The notes under the pieces: model-generated
Databases searched by the model: none
The model's input: the letters and a program-made list of their open reading frames with translations, nothing else
What the model was told of the DNA's origin: nothing
Position numbers and translations under genes: made by a program
Shown: positions 16,619 through 25,684 of the stretch, one piece after another
How the letters are laid out: each line of letters starts with the position of its first letter
How positions within the stretch are numbered: the stretch's first letter is position 1
Source of the DNA: an uncultured Peptococcaceae bacterium
GTDB lineage: Bacteria; Bacillota; Peptococcia; Peptococcales; Peptococcaceae
Direction of reading: 5' to 3'
Length of the DNA stretch: 64,000 nucleotides
Assembly: GCA_910585405.1 (NCBI GenBank)
Contig: CAJUDO010000003.1
Location: 1-64,000 of the forward strand

Positions 16619-18620
16619 GGTAGGTTCCCCGCTTGAAGATTTTATATAACTCGCTCATGGTTATTTTATAAATAATAGGCCGCCCATGGGGGCAGGTATG
16701 GGCGTTTTCCACCTGCGACAAGTCATACAGCAAGGTGCGCATTTCGATGTCTGTCAAGGGCCAGTGGGCTTTCACGGCACCTTTGCAGGAAGCAGTTATC
16801 AATAATTTTTCTTTGATTATCGCCGCCGTCACTTCTTTTTGTTCTGCCAGGTCATGCAACAAATCCAAAAAGAACTCCTCCACATTGGGCAGCTCATGCA
16901 ACCCCAAAGGCAGGCTGCGCAGAAGGTAACACCGCTCTCCAAAATTCTCCAGGACAAAGCCCAATTGGCGCAAAGTAAAAATATGCTGTATCAGGATACT
17001 GTCCTGCTGCGCTGACAAGGTCACTGTCACCGGAATAAGCAGCGGCTGGGAAACCAAGGCTTTCTCTCCCTCCGCCTTCATGAATTTTTCGTAAAGAATC
17101 CGTTCATGACAGGTGTGCTGGTCAATGATGTACAGACCTTCCTCATTTTGCGCCAAAATGAAGGAATGATTTAACTGTCCGATCACTGTCAGGTTGGCAA
17201 TGCTTTTCACCTGCAATGAATCCTTCTCTTTATCTTTCGGCATCTTTCCCTGTTTTTCTGCCGCTTTCATCTGTGGAGCAACCTCTTTTTGCGGCGCTTT
17301 TTTCTCTATGGGCTGCGGCTCCAATGCAAACAGGGTATCCTGTGTGGCCCTTTGCGGCGGCTGCTCTTTTTTCACTGCAAGGGGCTCCTGCTGCCAGCGA
17401 TAGAGCTTTTCCGGTTCAGCGACAACGCTGTTCACCCCATCCTCTGCTTTCTCATTGAGATAAGACACCGCCCCAATGGTTTGCGCTCTATGTTCCGCTT
17501 TTTCTCTGGGCGTATCAGTTTCTCTGGATTCCTGTTCTGCCCGTTCCTGCACAATCTTTCCCACAGAAGACTGCTGTCTGGCCATGGGCGCTACCGTTTC
17601 CGGCAGGAAAGCATTTTTGGTAATGTTGGCCTCCCACAGGGCATCCTTCAACACTTCGACGATTTTGGTCTTTAGTTGGGCAAAACCATTGATTTTTACT
17701 TCTGTCTTGGCAGGGTGTACATTCACATCTATTTCATTGCCTGGTATGGTAAGCTGCAGCACCGCCACTGGAAACCGGCCCTTGGCAATCAGGGTATAGT
17801 AGCTTTCTTCCAACGCTTGGCTCAGCTCTGCACTCTTCACCAATCTGCCGTTGACAAAAAATACTTCCTGTCCCCGGTTGTTGCGGGTAATTTCCTCCCG
17901 CACCAGCCAGGCTTCCACATAACGTCCGGCGCCCAATTCCTGTTTTTCTACTGGCACGATGAGCTGCTCCAAATTGCTCCCGTAAACATAAGCGATGCGC
18001 TGTTCTGCTGTGTGCATCCCCGCTGTGTCCAGCTGCAGCTGTCCGCCGGAGATGTAGCGAAAACGCACATGGGGATATCCAATGGCGTATTTGCTGATTA
18101 AATCACCGATGAGCCCCGTTTCATAGCTGTTGCTCTTCAAAAATTTCCGGCGCGCCGGAACATTGTAAAACAGATTTTTGACCTCCATCACAGTCCCCGG
18201 CGCTGCGGCGACCTCACTGAATTCCTGTTCACTGCCGCCTTCCACGCGGATTTTATGTCCCACTGTCTCTGACGCTGTGCAGCTGGTCATTTCCACCTGC
18301 GCCACTGCCGCAATGCTGGGCAGGGCTTCGCCGCGAAAGCCAAAGGTATTCAGGCGGAACAAATCCTGAAATTCCTGAATTTTACTGGTGGCATGGCGCG
18401 CAAAGGCCAGCCTCAGGTCATCGGCGTCCATCCCTTTGCCATTGTCTTTTACACGAATCAGACTGACGCCGCCCTCGCGGATTTCAATCTCCACAAAATC
18501 TGCGCCGGCATCCAGGCTGTTCTCCAACAGTTCCTTTACCACGGAAAGGGGACGCTCCACCACCTCTCCGGCAGCGATTTTATCGGCAATATGCTCTTCC
18601 AGTACTTTAATCTGCCCCAT
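16611..18620 (-). CDS. mutL: DNA mismatch repair protein MutL
   Basis: A 669-residue MutL. The GHKL ATPase region is intact: EVVERPLSVVKELLENSLDAGA, DNGKGM, RHATSKI and GFRGEALPSI. A charged linker (about 340-480) leads to a C-terminal endonuclease-type domain with the motif DQHTCHERILYE (the DQHA(X)2E(X)4E motif of MutL nucleases, with Thr for Ala) and CPHGRP near the end. It therefore probably nicks DNA itself, as in bacteria without MutH. The start overlaps the end of mutS by 14 bp. Confidence 0.97.
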   Translation of the reverse strand: MGQIKVLEEHIADKIAAGEVVERPLSVVKELLENSLDAGADFVEIEIREGGVSLIRVKDNGKGMDADDLRLAFARHATSKIQEFQDLFRLNTFGFRGEALPSIAAVAQVEMTSCTASETVGHKIRVEGGSEQEFSEVAAAPGTVMEVKNLFYNVPARRKFLKSNSYETGLIGDLISKYAIGYPHVRFRYISGGQLQLDTAGMHTAEQRIAYVYGSNLEQLIVPVEKQELGAGRYVEAWLVREEITRNNRGQEVFFVNGRLVKSAELSQALEESYYTLIAKGRFPVAVLQLTIPGNEIDVNVHPAKTEVKINGFAQLKTKIVEVLKDALWEANITKNAFLPETVAPMARQQSSVGKIVQERAEQESRETDTPREKAEHRAQTIGAVSYLNEKAEDGVNSVVAEPEKLYRWQQEPLAVKKEQPPQRATQDTLFALEPQPIEKKAPQKEVAPQMKAAEKQGKMPKDKEKDSLQVKSIANLTVIGQLNHSFILAQNEEGLYIIDQHTCHERILYEKFMKAEGEKALVSQPLLIPVTVTLSAQQDSILIQHIFTLRQLGFVLENFGERCYLLRSLPLGLHELPNVEEFFLDLLHDLAEQKEVTAAIIKEKLLITASCKGAVKAHWPLTDIEMRTLLYDLSQVENAHTCPHGRPIIYKITMSELYKIFKRGTYHG

Positions 18621-21231
18621 AGTCTACCACCTCCTGCGCTTTCTTCTGCAATGTGAACAACAAATTCATCGCATCCATGGGCGTCAAGCCGTTTACATTC
18701 ACCGCGGCCAGCTCCCGCAGCACCTCCGGCACTGCCATGACCGGCTGCGCCTTCACGGGCTCCAGCTCCTGCGCCGCTGCAAATAAATCCATCTGGGTCA
18801 CATGGGGACGATGCTGCTCTTTCTCCAGCTCCAAGGTGCGCAAAATCGTTCGGGCATTCTGCAGAATCTTCTCCGGAATTCCCGCCAGGCTGGCTACGTG
18901 TATCCCATAGCTGCGATCTGCTCCGCCGGGAATAATTTTGCGCAGGAATACGACATTTTCGCCATCCTCTTTGACTGCCACAGAGTAATTGCAAATCCCT
19001 GGCTGTTCTTCCAATGCCGTCAGCTCATGATAGTGGGTGGCAAACATGGTCTTGGCCTCAATGGTGTTATTGATATAGTCGGTCAACGCCCAGGCAATGG
19101 CCAATCCATCATAGGTGCTGGTACCGCGTCCCACCTCGTCCAGGATAATCAGGCTGTCCTTGGTGGCATTGTTGACGATATTGGCCACTTCATTCATCTC
19201 TACCATAAAGGTACTTTGCCCTGTACTCAAATCATCGCTGGCGCCAATGCGGGCAAATACCCGGTCCACCACAGGCATCACCGCTTCCCGCGCCGGTACA
19301 AAGGAGCCAATCTGCATCAGCACCGAAGCCACCGCAACGCTGCGGCAATAGGTGCTTTTCCCCGCCATATTGGGCCCGGTGATAATCAAAAACCTTTCCT
19401 TGTCCGGATGAAAATGCACATCGTTTGGAATGAACCAGCCATCCTTCAATTTTTCCTCCACCACCGGATGGCGGCAATCCTTGAGAATGTATTGCCCATC
19501 CTCGGAGATCACAGGCTTGCAGAAATTGTGATACACCGCCGCCTGCCCCAGAGAAAACAGGCAGTCAATCTGCGCAATGCTGTGCGCTGTGTGCAAAATC
19601 CGCGCTACGTGGGCGCCCACCGTATTGCGCAGCTGCACAAAGAGCTGATACTCCAGCTCCTTCACCTTTTCATCTGCGCCCAGCACTCTGTTTTCCAGCT
19701 CTTTCAGCTCCGGCGTGATAAACCGCTCACTGTTGGCCAGCGTCTGCTTCCGCACATATTCCTCGGGCACATCGCCGCTTTTGCTCCTTGTGACGTCAAT
19801 ATAATAGCCGAATACTTTGTTGTAACTCACTTTCAACGTCCGAATGCCGGTGCGTTCCCGCTCTCTCTGCTCCAAATCTACCAGCCATTGCTTGCCGTTG
19901 ACCAAAACATCCCGCAATGCGTCAACCTCCTGGTTGTAACCATCGCGAATGAGGTTGCCCTCCCGCATAGAAAAGGGCGCCTCGGGATGCACGGCAGCCT
20001 CCAATAATTCATAGATGTCCGCCAAGACATCAAACCCTTCGCTAAGCTGGCGCAAATAGCTGCTCTTGCCCTGCGCCAAACTTTTCTGCAGTGCCGGCAG
20101 TTGTGCCAAGGAATTTTTTAAGGCCAACAAATCTTTGGCATTTGCTGTGCCGTAGGCAATCCGGGAAACGATACGCTCCAAATCGTAAACCGGCTCCAGA
20201 TGCTCCTTAAAGGATAAGCGCAGAGTCGTGTCATTGACCAGCTCCTCTGTTGTGTCCAAGCGCTTTTGAATCTCTGCCTTGTTCAACAGCGGCTTTTCCA
20301 GCCAATTTTTCAACAGACGGCTGCCCACCGCAGTGCGGGTATAGTCGATAATTCCCAATACAGAATCCTTGCGCTCAGCGCTGTGCAGAGAGCGCACCAA
20401 CTCTAAATTGCGCCGTGTCGCATAATCCAAATCCATGGTTTCTTTCAGAGAGTAGACTTTTAAGGTCATGATATTGGCGGGGCGGCTTTTCTGCATGAGA
20501 TTCAAATAATCCAAAATCGCACCGGCCGCTATGGTCAACAAAGGCTTGTCCTCACAGCCCAAGCTTGTCAGAGAATTGATGCGGAAGTGCTCCAGTATTT
20601 TCTTCTCTGCATAGTCCAAGTTAAAGGCATGCTTGTGGTGAGCCGTCATGGTCACTCGATTTTCTCCGGCGATGCGGCTGACTTCGTCTAAGACCGCTTC
20701 ATCCCCCTCTGTTACCAGGCATTCCACAGGGTCATACCGCCAAAATTCGTTATGTAAGGTATTCCAGTCGGGCACCTCTGTCGCCAGAAATTCCCCCGTG
20801 GAGGCGTCGACCACTGCCAGTCCGTAGCCCTGCTCACCGCGGGCAACTGCCAATAGATAGTTGCTGCTGCGTTCCTGTAGAAAGTTGCCCTCCAGAATCG
20901 TTCCAGGTGAAATCACGCGAATCACTTCACGCTTTACAATGCCCTTGGCACTCTTAGGATCCTCTACCTGCTCGCAAATGGCCACTTTTTGTCCTGCGCC
21001 GATCACTTTGGCAATATAATTATCTGCCGAGTGGAAGGGCACGCCGCACATTGGTACTTTTCCCATACCGCCGTCTCTGGCTGTCAGCGTAATCCCCAGC
21101 AAACGGCTGCCTTCCTCTGCGTCTGGCCCAAACATTTCGTAAAAGTCTCCCAAACGGTAAAACAGCAGACAATCTTGATAATCCTTTTTTATCTCCTCAT
21201 ATTGCTTCATCATAGGTGTATTTCCCAGCAT
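18607..21231 (-). CDS. mutS: DNA mismatch repair protein MutS
   Basis: An 874-residue MutS1. The mismatch-binding N-terminus has the LGDFYEMF motif carrying the intercalating Phe and Glu. The connector, core and clamp domains follow, then the ATPase with Walker A GPNMAGKSTY, a Walker B LIILDEVGRGTSTYDG segment and ATHYHELTAL. Full length. GGAGGG precedes the ATG. It is the first gene of the repair/tRNA modification string on the minus strand. Confidence 0.98.
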   Translation of the reverse strand: MLGNTPMMKQYEEIKKDYQDCLLFYRLGDFYEMFGPDAEEGSRLLGITLTARDGGMGKVPMCGVPFHSADNYIAKVIGAGQKVAICEQVEDPKSAKGIVKREVIRVISPGTILEGNFLQERSSNYLLAVARGEQGYGLAVVDASTGEFLATEVPDWNTLHNEFWRYDPVECLVTEGDEAVLDEVSRIAGENRVTMTAHHKHAFNLDYAEKKILEHFRINSLTSLGCEDKPLLTIAAGAILDYLNLMQKSRPANIMTLKVYSLKETMDLDYATRRNLELVRSLHSAERKDSVLGIIDYTRTAVGSRLLKNWLEKPLLNKAEIQKRLDTTEELVNDTTLRLSFKEHLEPVYDLERIVSRIAYGTANAKDLLALKNSLAQLPALQKSLAQGKSSYLRQLSEGFDVLADIYELLEAAVHPEAPFSMREGNLIRDGYNQEVDALRDVLVNGKQWLVDLEQRERERTGIRTLKVSYNKVFGYYIDVTRSKSGDVPEEYVRKQTLANSERFITPELKELENRVLGADEKVKELEYQLFVQLRNTVGAHVARILHTAHSIAQIDCLFSLGQAAVYHNFCKPVISEDGQYILKDCRHPVVEEKLKDGWFIPNDVHFHPDKERFLIITGPNMAGKSTYCRSVAVASVLMQIGSFVPAREAVMPVVDRVFARIGASDDLSTGQSTFMVEMNEVANIVNNATKDSLIILDEVGRGTSTYDGLAIAWALTDYINNTIEAKTMFATHYHELTALEEQPGICNYSVAVKEDGENVVFLRKIIPGGADRSYGIHVASLAGIPEKILQNARTILRTLELEKEQHRPHVTQMDLFAAAQELEPVKAQPVMAVPEVLRELAAVNVNGLTPMDAMNLLFTLQKKAQEVVDYGAD

Positions 21232-21256
21232 CGTCTTTTCCCTCCATGAAAACCAA

Positions 21257-21315
21257 AAAGGCCGTCTTCTCTACACGCAAACACCTACAATTTACGACCA
21301 GAGAAGCAGCCTTAT
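21257..21315 (-). terminator. Terminator upstream of mutS
   Basis: AAGGCCGTCTTCTCT and AGAGAAGCAGCCTT form a mostly paired stem with a loop of about 28 nt. On the minus strand it is followed by TTTTT, and it begins just after the stop of the 21317-22027 gene. Confidence 0.7.
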
Positions 21316-21316
21316 T

Positions 21317-22027
21317 TTAACTCTGGCTCTCGTTGCCAGCTGCTTTTTCCTGTTTTTCTGTCATTCTTTGCTCTGCCTTTTTGGAGGCAGGTCTCTCGCT
21401 GCGGCTACGGGGATTTCCCTTCTTTTCTGTCCGGTTATCCTCTCTGCGCTCATGGCGCTGTCCGCGGCGCACATCTTCCCGTCGCTCGCCCTTCTCGCTG
21501 CGGCGGCGCTGTTCCTGCTGTTTGCCTTCCTTGCGGCGGGGTTCCTTCCGCTCTCCGCCCGGCTTTTGATTTTCCCGGGACGCCTGTACATGCTCCTGCA
21601 AGGCGCTTTGCGCTTCCTCTGCAGCCACCTGTTCTGACCATTCCCCTAGCAGTTCTTCCTCTGCGGTAATTTGCCGCTCAATCTTTTGCCATCCCGTTTC
21701 CAAATCATCATTATGGTCAAGGAACCCGCCAAAATGGCTGCAAATCTTTGTAAAAATCTCCGAGCTGATCTCACTGACGCCCAAGCTCAGATAAATAATC
21801 TTATGATTGCGAAAACGCATTCCAGGATACTCCGAAGCCCGCGCATAAGTAAAAAACATAGAATGCTCCACACCGCGATAACTAAAATTCATTTTTCCAA
21901 TCAGCTGATCGTCATAAGGCGAAATCATTTCATTTTTAACGGTCTTGCGGTCAACTTCCTTGGTCAGAAATTGAAATAAGATGTCCCGCTCGCCGCAATC
22001 CACCAGAGCCAGCGCATTTTTGCTCAT
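21317..22027 (-). CDS. Unknown protein with highly charged low-complexity tail
   Basis: A 236-residue protein from the start MSKNALALVD, which has AGGAGG upstream. Residues about 1-150 form a compact, ordinary-composition domain I do not recognise. Residues about 155-236 are almost entirely Arg, Lys, Glu, Gln, Ser and Gly, with many RRE, ERRE and RGQ patches, typical of a disordered nucleic-acid-binding tail. There is no signal peptide or membrane helix. It has its own promoter (22162-22190) and terminator. A role with RNA or DNA is possible from composition alone. Confidence 0.7.
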   Translation of the reverse strand: MSKNALALVDCGERDILFQFLTKEVDRKTVKNEMISPYDDQLIGKMNFSYRGVEHSMFFTYARASEYPGMRFRNHKIIYLSLGVSEISSEIFTKICSHFGGFLDHNDDLETGWQKIERQITAEEELLGEWSEQVAAEEAQSALQEHVQASRENQKPGGERKEPRRKEGKQQEQRRRSEKGERREDVRRGQRHERREDNRTEKKGNPRSRSERPASKKAEQRMTEKQEKAAGNESQS

Positions 22028-22161
22028 GGCCGCCCCTCCTTTTTTCTGTTGTTGTGATACCATGAAACAAACTGTTTGCCAGGATATTTTTCAAAGCTGC
22101 TCTCGCAAACATACAATGCGCGATAAAACCCGAACCTGTACAACAAAACGTTCTGCAAAAC

Positions 22162-22190
22162 AGTATACCATAAATTTTATATTTCTTCAA
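22162..22190 (-). promoter_or_regulatory. Sigma-A promoter of the charged-tail gene
   Basis: On the minus strand TTGAAG (complement of 22185-22190), a 17-bp spacer and TATACT (complement of 22162-22167). The leader is about 130 nt. Confidence 0.6.
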
Positions 22191-22305
22191 TCAAACAAAC
22201 TTATTTTTCCTTTTGCACTGCGTTGTAAACCTGCTTATCAGCATTTGCGACAACAGCCTGCTTTCACAGAGCATTCTCCGATAAATCCAACGTGATAACG
22301 CAGAA

Positions 22306-22521
22306 CTACTGCTTTTCTTCAAGCTTTCTAACCCGTTCTTCCAGTTGTTCAATTTTTTCTTCCTGTGATAGAAATATTGTTAAAACAACTGTAATGACAA
22401 ATGCATAAACCGCTGTCGTGACATAATAGTTTATGCTGAAATCAAAGAGCATCCATCCTCCAAAGAATGCAAAAATAAAACAAACTACTAAGATCGCTGC
22501 ATAAAGTTTTAAGAATTTCAC
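22306..22521 (-). CDS. Small two-helix membrane protein with coiled coil
   Basis: 71 residues. Two hydrophobic helices (about 5-25 and 33-51) are followed by a charged heptad stretch EEKIEQLEERVRKLEEK, a short coiled coil. Translation starts at GTG with GGAGG 9 bases upstream. It lies 46 bp after the DAK-like gene and may be co-transcribed with it. No known family; membrane anchoring and self-association are the only supported inferences. Confidence 0.65.
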   Translation of the reverse strand: MKFLKLYAAILVVCFIFAFFGGWMLFDFSINYYVTTAVYAFVITVVLTIFLSQEEKIEQLEERVRKLEEKQ

Positions 22522-22567
22522 CTTTCATCGCCTCCACAACGCTTGATTCAGCATTTTGTGTATTACG

Positions 22568-22819
22568 TTATCCCTGCAGGCCTTTTGCCTGCCGCTCCAT
22601 ATTTTCAATGACGACGTCAAATACATCGCCCAACGAAGCGCAATACTCCAACACCTTCCATGGTGTGTTGGTGTGAAAATGAATTTTCACCAAGGTCTCA
22701 TTGCCCACTGCCAATAAACAATCCCCGGCAATATGGGCTGTAATGTAGGCGCTGATATCGTCGCTGGAAAGCGCTGTTCCCTCTACCAGCAGTTGGGTAT
22801 CATATTTATATTCTAGCAT
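22568..22819 (-). CDS. Stand-alone FakA/DhaK-like C-terminal domain
   Basis: 83 residues from MLEYKYD, with AAGGAG 8 bases upstream. The segment VKIHFHTNTPWKVLEYCASLGD closely resembles the C-terminal domain of FakA (fatty-acid kinase subunit; family motif IHVHTNxPGxVL). The whole protein is about the size of part of that one domain, and no kinase (DhaL) domain lies beside it. It might regulate or bind an acyl-phosphate carrier in trans, or be a remnant. It begins 49 bp beyond the left end of the 450-bp repeat element, which may hold its promoter. Confidence 0.65.
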   Translation of the reverse strand: MLEYKYDTQLLVEGTALSSDDISAYITAHIAGDCLLAVGNETLVKIHFHTNTPWKVLEYCASLGDVFDVVIENMERQAKGLQG

Positions 22820-22867
22820 TTTGTATACTCCTTCATGTTTTTGCATTTTTTACCTAACTTTGCTTTC

Positions 22868-23317
22868 TTTTGTCAGCCTTGCCCCTTCCTCCGCTGCTTC
22901 GGACAATTCCTCTAGTTGTCCACTTTTGTCAGACTAACGTCTGCCACAGTTTGGACAACTGCGGGAATTGTCCGTCCAGAAGTCGAAATTTAGGCAAGGC
23001 AGACATGGGGAATTTTATCTTGTCTATTTAATGGTTTACTTGCCTTCGCTGTAATTCCGGCTTTTGCCCGACAGCTTTCTAATCAATATCTGACTCAATA
23101 TCCGATATTTTTCTGGCTGGACACAGCGGAAGGAAAGGCATAGACACATACGCATAGAGAAATGTAATTAAACTTCCCGTACCTACTTTGCCAGCATTCC
23201 GACTTTGGGGCGGACTGTGACGCAGCTTGTACAAAGCGTGATGAACGTTAGTTCAGCAAAGCTGCACAAGCAAGGAACCGTCCGAAGCCACGGAGGAACA
23301 GGCAAAGGCAGACAAAA
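22868..23317. mobile_element. 450-bp element with 43-bp terminal inverted repeats (MITE-like)
   Basis: The left end 22868-22910 and the right end 23274-23317 are imperfect inverted repeats, about 36 of 43 positions matching, including TTTTGTC, TTCCTCCG and GCTTCGGAC. Inside, 22900-22921 and 22953-22974 form another inverted repeat (19 of 22), enclosing a small AGAC-TAAC-GTCT hairpin. GGCAAGGCAGAC at 22993-23004 can also pair with the left end. No reading frame of note lies within. It fills the gap between the mutS2 stop and the DAK-like gene. A non-autonomous mobile element is most likely; a structured RNA is the alternative. Confidence 0.65.
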
Positions 23318-23320
23318 AAA

Positions 23321-25684
23321 TTACTTCTTCAATTCGACTACCGTAACGCCGTCGCCACCTTCATTGAATGCGCCGAAACGATAACTGGCTACATGGCAAT
23401 GATGCTTCAATTGTTCTCTTACCGCGCTGCGCAGCACGCCTGTACCCTTGCCGTGAATAATCCGCACAGAAGCCAGACTGCTCAGATAGGCGTCGTCTAA
23501 ATATTTGTCCACCTTATCCAGCGCTTCCTCCACCAGAAGTCCCCGCAAGTCCAACTCGCTCTTGATAGTTTCTGTTTTTCCGGAAGATATCTTGTGCACC
23601 ATCGTTTTGCCTGTCTCTTTTTGCTTGGCCGACTGCTGCAGTTCCTCCAAATTTACATTTACCTTCATGATGCCGATTTGCAGCTGCAGATTGCCGTTTT
23701 TGTCCGGCAGCGTCAGCACTGTGCCGTGCTGCGTAAACTTGGGCACATATACTTCCTCGCCTACTTTCACTTTCGTCACTTTATTTGCGATTACTTTAGG
23801 CCCCTTATTTACCTGGGCTGCCAGCTTCTCTTCCTTTTCGCTGAGCCGTTTGCGCTTCTCCTGGGCTTCTGTCTGCGCTTTGGCACTGTCCATGTGCATT
23901 TTCCGCAGTTCGCGCAAAATCTCCTCGCTCTCCTGCCGCGCCTCGCGCACAATATCCAGCGCTTGGGCCTGCGCGTTTCGGCGAATCTTGTCGGCAGAGG
24001 CTGTCAAAGCTGCCCGTTCTTCCTCCAGCGCCTTCAACTGCGCCTGAATTTCCTGCAGCTTGTCCTCCGCTTCCTGCCGTTTCTGCTCTGCCAGCACATT
24101 GTTTGTTTCCAATGACGCAATCAATCCCGCCACATCCTGCTCTTCCTGAGAAATCAAGCTATGGGCATTCTCAATGATATGATCCTGAATACCCAGCTTG
24201 CGGGCAATTTCAAAGGCATTGCTTTTTCCAGGCACGCCCAACAGCAAGCGATAGGTGGGACGCAAGGTCTCTACGTCAAACTCTACGCTGGCATTCTGCA
24301 CTCTGGGCTCATTGAAGGCATAGGCTTTCAGTTCACTGTAATGGGTCGTAGCGATAATCTTCCCTCCGTGATGCAGAATATCATCTAAAATAGAGATGGC
24401 CAGAGCCGCCCCCTCGGAAGGGTCGGTTCCCGCGCCCAATTCGTCCAAAAGCACCAGAGAATCTCCGTCCACTTCCTGTAAAATACGCACAATATTGGTC
24501 ATGTGGGAGGAAAAGGTACTCAAGGACTGCTCGATACTTTGTTCGTCCCCAATATCGGCGTAAACGCTGCGGAACAGGCCCATTTCACTGCCCACCTCCG
24601 CAGGAATATGCAAGCCGGACTGCGCCATCAGCACAAAAAGCCCGACTGTTTTTAAGGTAACCGTTTTTCCGCCTGTATTTGGTCCGGTGATCACCACAGA
24701 ATCAAAGTCCTGCCCCAGACTGATAGTCAACGGCACCACCTGTTTTGCCGGAATCAACGGATGACGTCCTTTGCGAATGGAAAGCTCCGGCGTTGTCTTC
24801 AAAATGGGCTCCACCGCATTCATTTTTTCGCTGAGCCGCGCCTTGGCAAAAATGAAATCAATACGCGCCAACACCTGCAAGTTATACTGTAAATCCTCTG
24901 TGTAAGGCGTCACCTTTCCGCTTAGCTCCAGCAAGATGCGGTTCACTTCATCCCGCTCCGTGCTGTAGGCTTTGCGCAGATCGTTATTCATCTCAACCAC
25001 TGCCATGGGCTCGATAAAAAGCGTCGCACCGCTGGCTGACTGATCATGGACAATGCCAGGAATGTGACTGCGGTACTCCTGTTTTACTGGCACCACATAG
25101 CGGTCATTGCGGATGGTCACCAACGCATCCTGCAAATATTTCTGACTGCTTTCCGAACGCACGATATGCTCTAAGCGCTCCTTTATCCGATTTTTCAGTG
25201 TGTTGATCTTGCGCCGCGCTGTCAAAAGCTCCGAGGAAGCCGTATCCCGCACAGCGGCCTCCGGCGCAATGATATCGTCAATCTCCCGCTCCATCTCCGG
25301 CAGCAAGGTAAGCTGTCCTGCCCACCATTCCAACCGGGGCGTCTCGTAAGTCTTTTTGCGCTCCAAAAAGAAATGGGCAATTCGCCGGCACGCTTTCAAT
25401 ACATCCAAGAGCTGCAAAAACTCTTCCGGCTCCAGCATTCCGCCGATTTGCGCCTTGCGTACCTGTCTGCTCAAGTCCGTTATCCCGCCCAGAGGAATAT
25501 TGGGCTCCAAGCGGCGCACAGTCACACCTTCCGTGGTTTCCTGCTGCCAGTCATGAATTTGCTGACTGTCCGTGCCAGGCTCTAAGGCTTCTGCCACTTG
25601 CCGCCCCAAAGAAGAGCTGCATTCAGCAGCCAGCATCTCTCTAATCTTTTCATATTCCAATTTTCGTAATGTAAACGGATTCAT
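23321..25684 (-). CDS. mutS2: Endonuclease MutS2
   Basis: 787 residues with the MutS2 layout: core and clamp helices, ATPase with Walker A GPNTGGKTVTLK and Walker B LVLLDELGAGTDPSEG, a long coiled coil (about 510-640) and a C-terminal Smr domain with SELDLRGLLVEEAL and IIHGKGTGVLR. MutS2 proteins are linked to ribosome rescue on collided ribosomes and to suppression of recombination. The ATG overlaps the stop of the U32 gene by 4 bp, so the two are translationally coupled. The right arm of the 450-bp element starts directly after the stop codon. Confidence 0.96.
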   Translation of the reverse strand: MNPFTLRKLEYEKIREMLAAECSSSLGRQVAEALEPGTDSQQIHDWQQETTEGVTVRRLEPNIPLGGITDLSRQVRKAQIGGMLEPEEFLQLLDVLKACRRIAHFFLERKKTYETPRLEWWAGQLTLLPEMEREIDDIIAPEAAVRDTASSELLTARRKINTLKNRIKERLEHIVRSESSQKYLQDALVTIRNDRYVVPVKQEYRSHIPGIVHDQSASGATLFIEPMAVVEMNNDLRKAYSTERDEVNRILLELSGKVTPYTEDLQYNLQVLARIDFIFAKARLSEKMNAVEPILKTTPELSIRKGRHPLIPAKQVVPLTISLGQDFDSVVITGPNTGGKTVTLKTVGLFVLMAQSGLHIPAEVGSEMGLFRSVYADIGDEQSIEQSLSTFSSHMTNIVRILQEVDGDSLVLLDELGAGTDPSEGAALAISILDDILHHGGKIIATTHYSELKAYAFNEPRVQNASVEFDVETLRPTYRLLLGVPGKSNAFEIARKLGIQDHIIENAHSLISQEEQDVAGLIASLETNNVLAEQKRQEAEDKLQEIQAQLKALEEERAALTASADKIRRNAQAQALDIVREARQESEEILRELRKMHMDSAKAQTEAQEKRKRLSEKEEKLAAQVNKGPKVIANKVTKVKVGEEVYVPKFTQHGTVLTLPDKNGNLQLQIGIMKVNVNLEELQQSAKQKETGKTMVHKISSGKTETIKSELDLRGLLVEEALDKVDKYLDDAYLSSLASVRIIHGKGTGVLRSAVREQLKHHCHVASYRFGAFNEGGDGVTVVELKK

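Noticed and set aside
18802..20007. Long open frame on the plus strand antisense to mutS
   Set aside because: It is the opposite-strand shadow of a full-length MutS, with no RBS and composition rich in His, Gln and Arg as expected from antisense codon bias.
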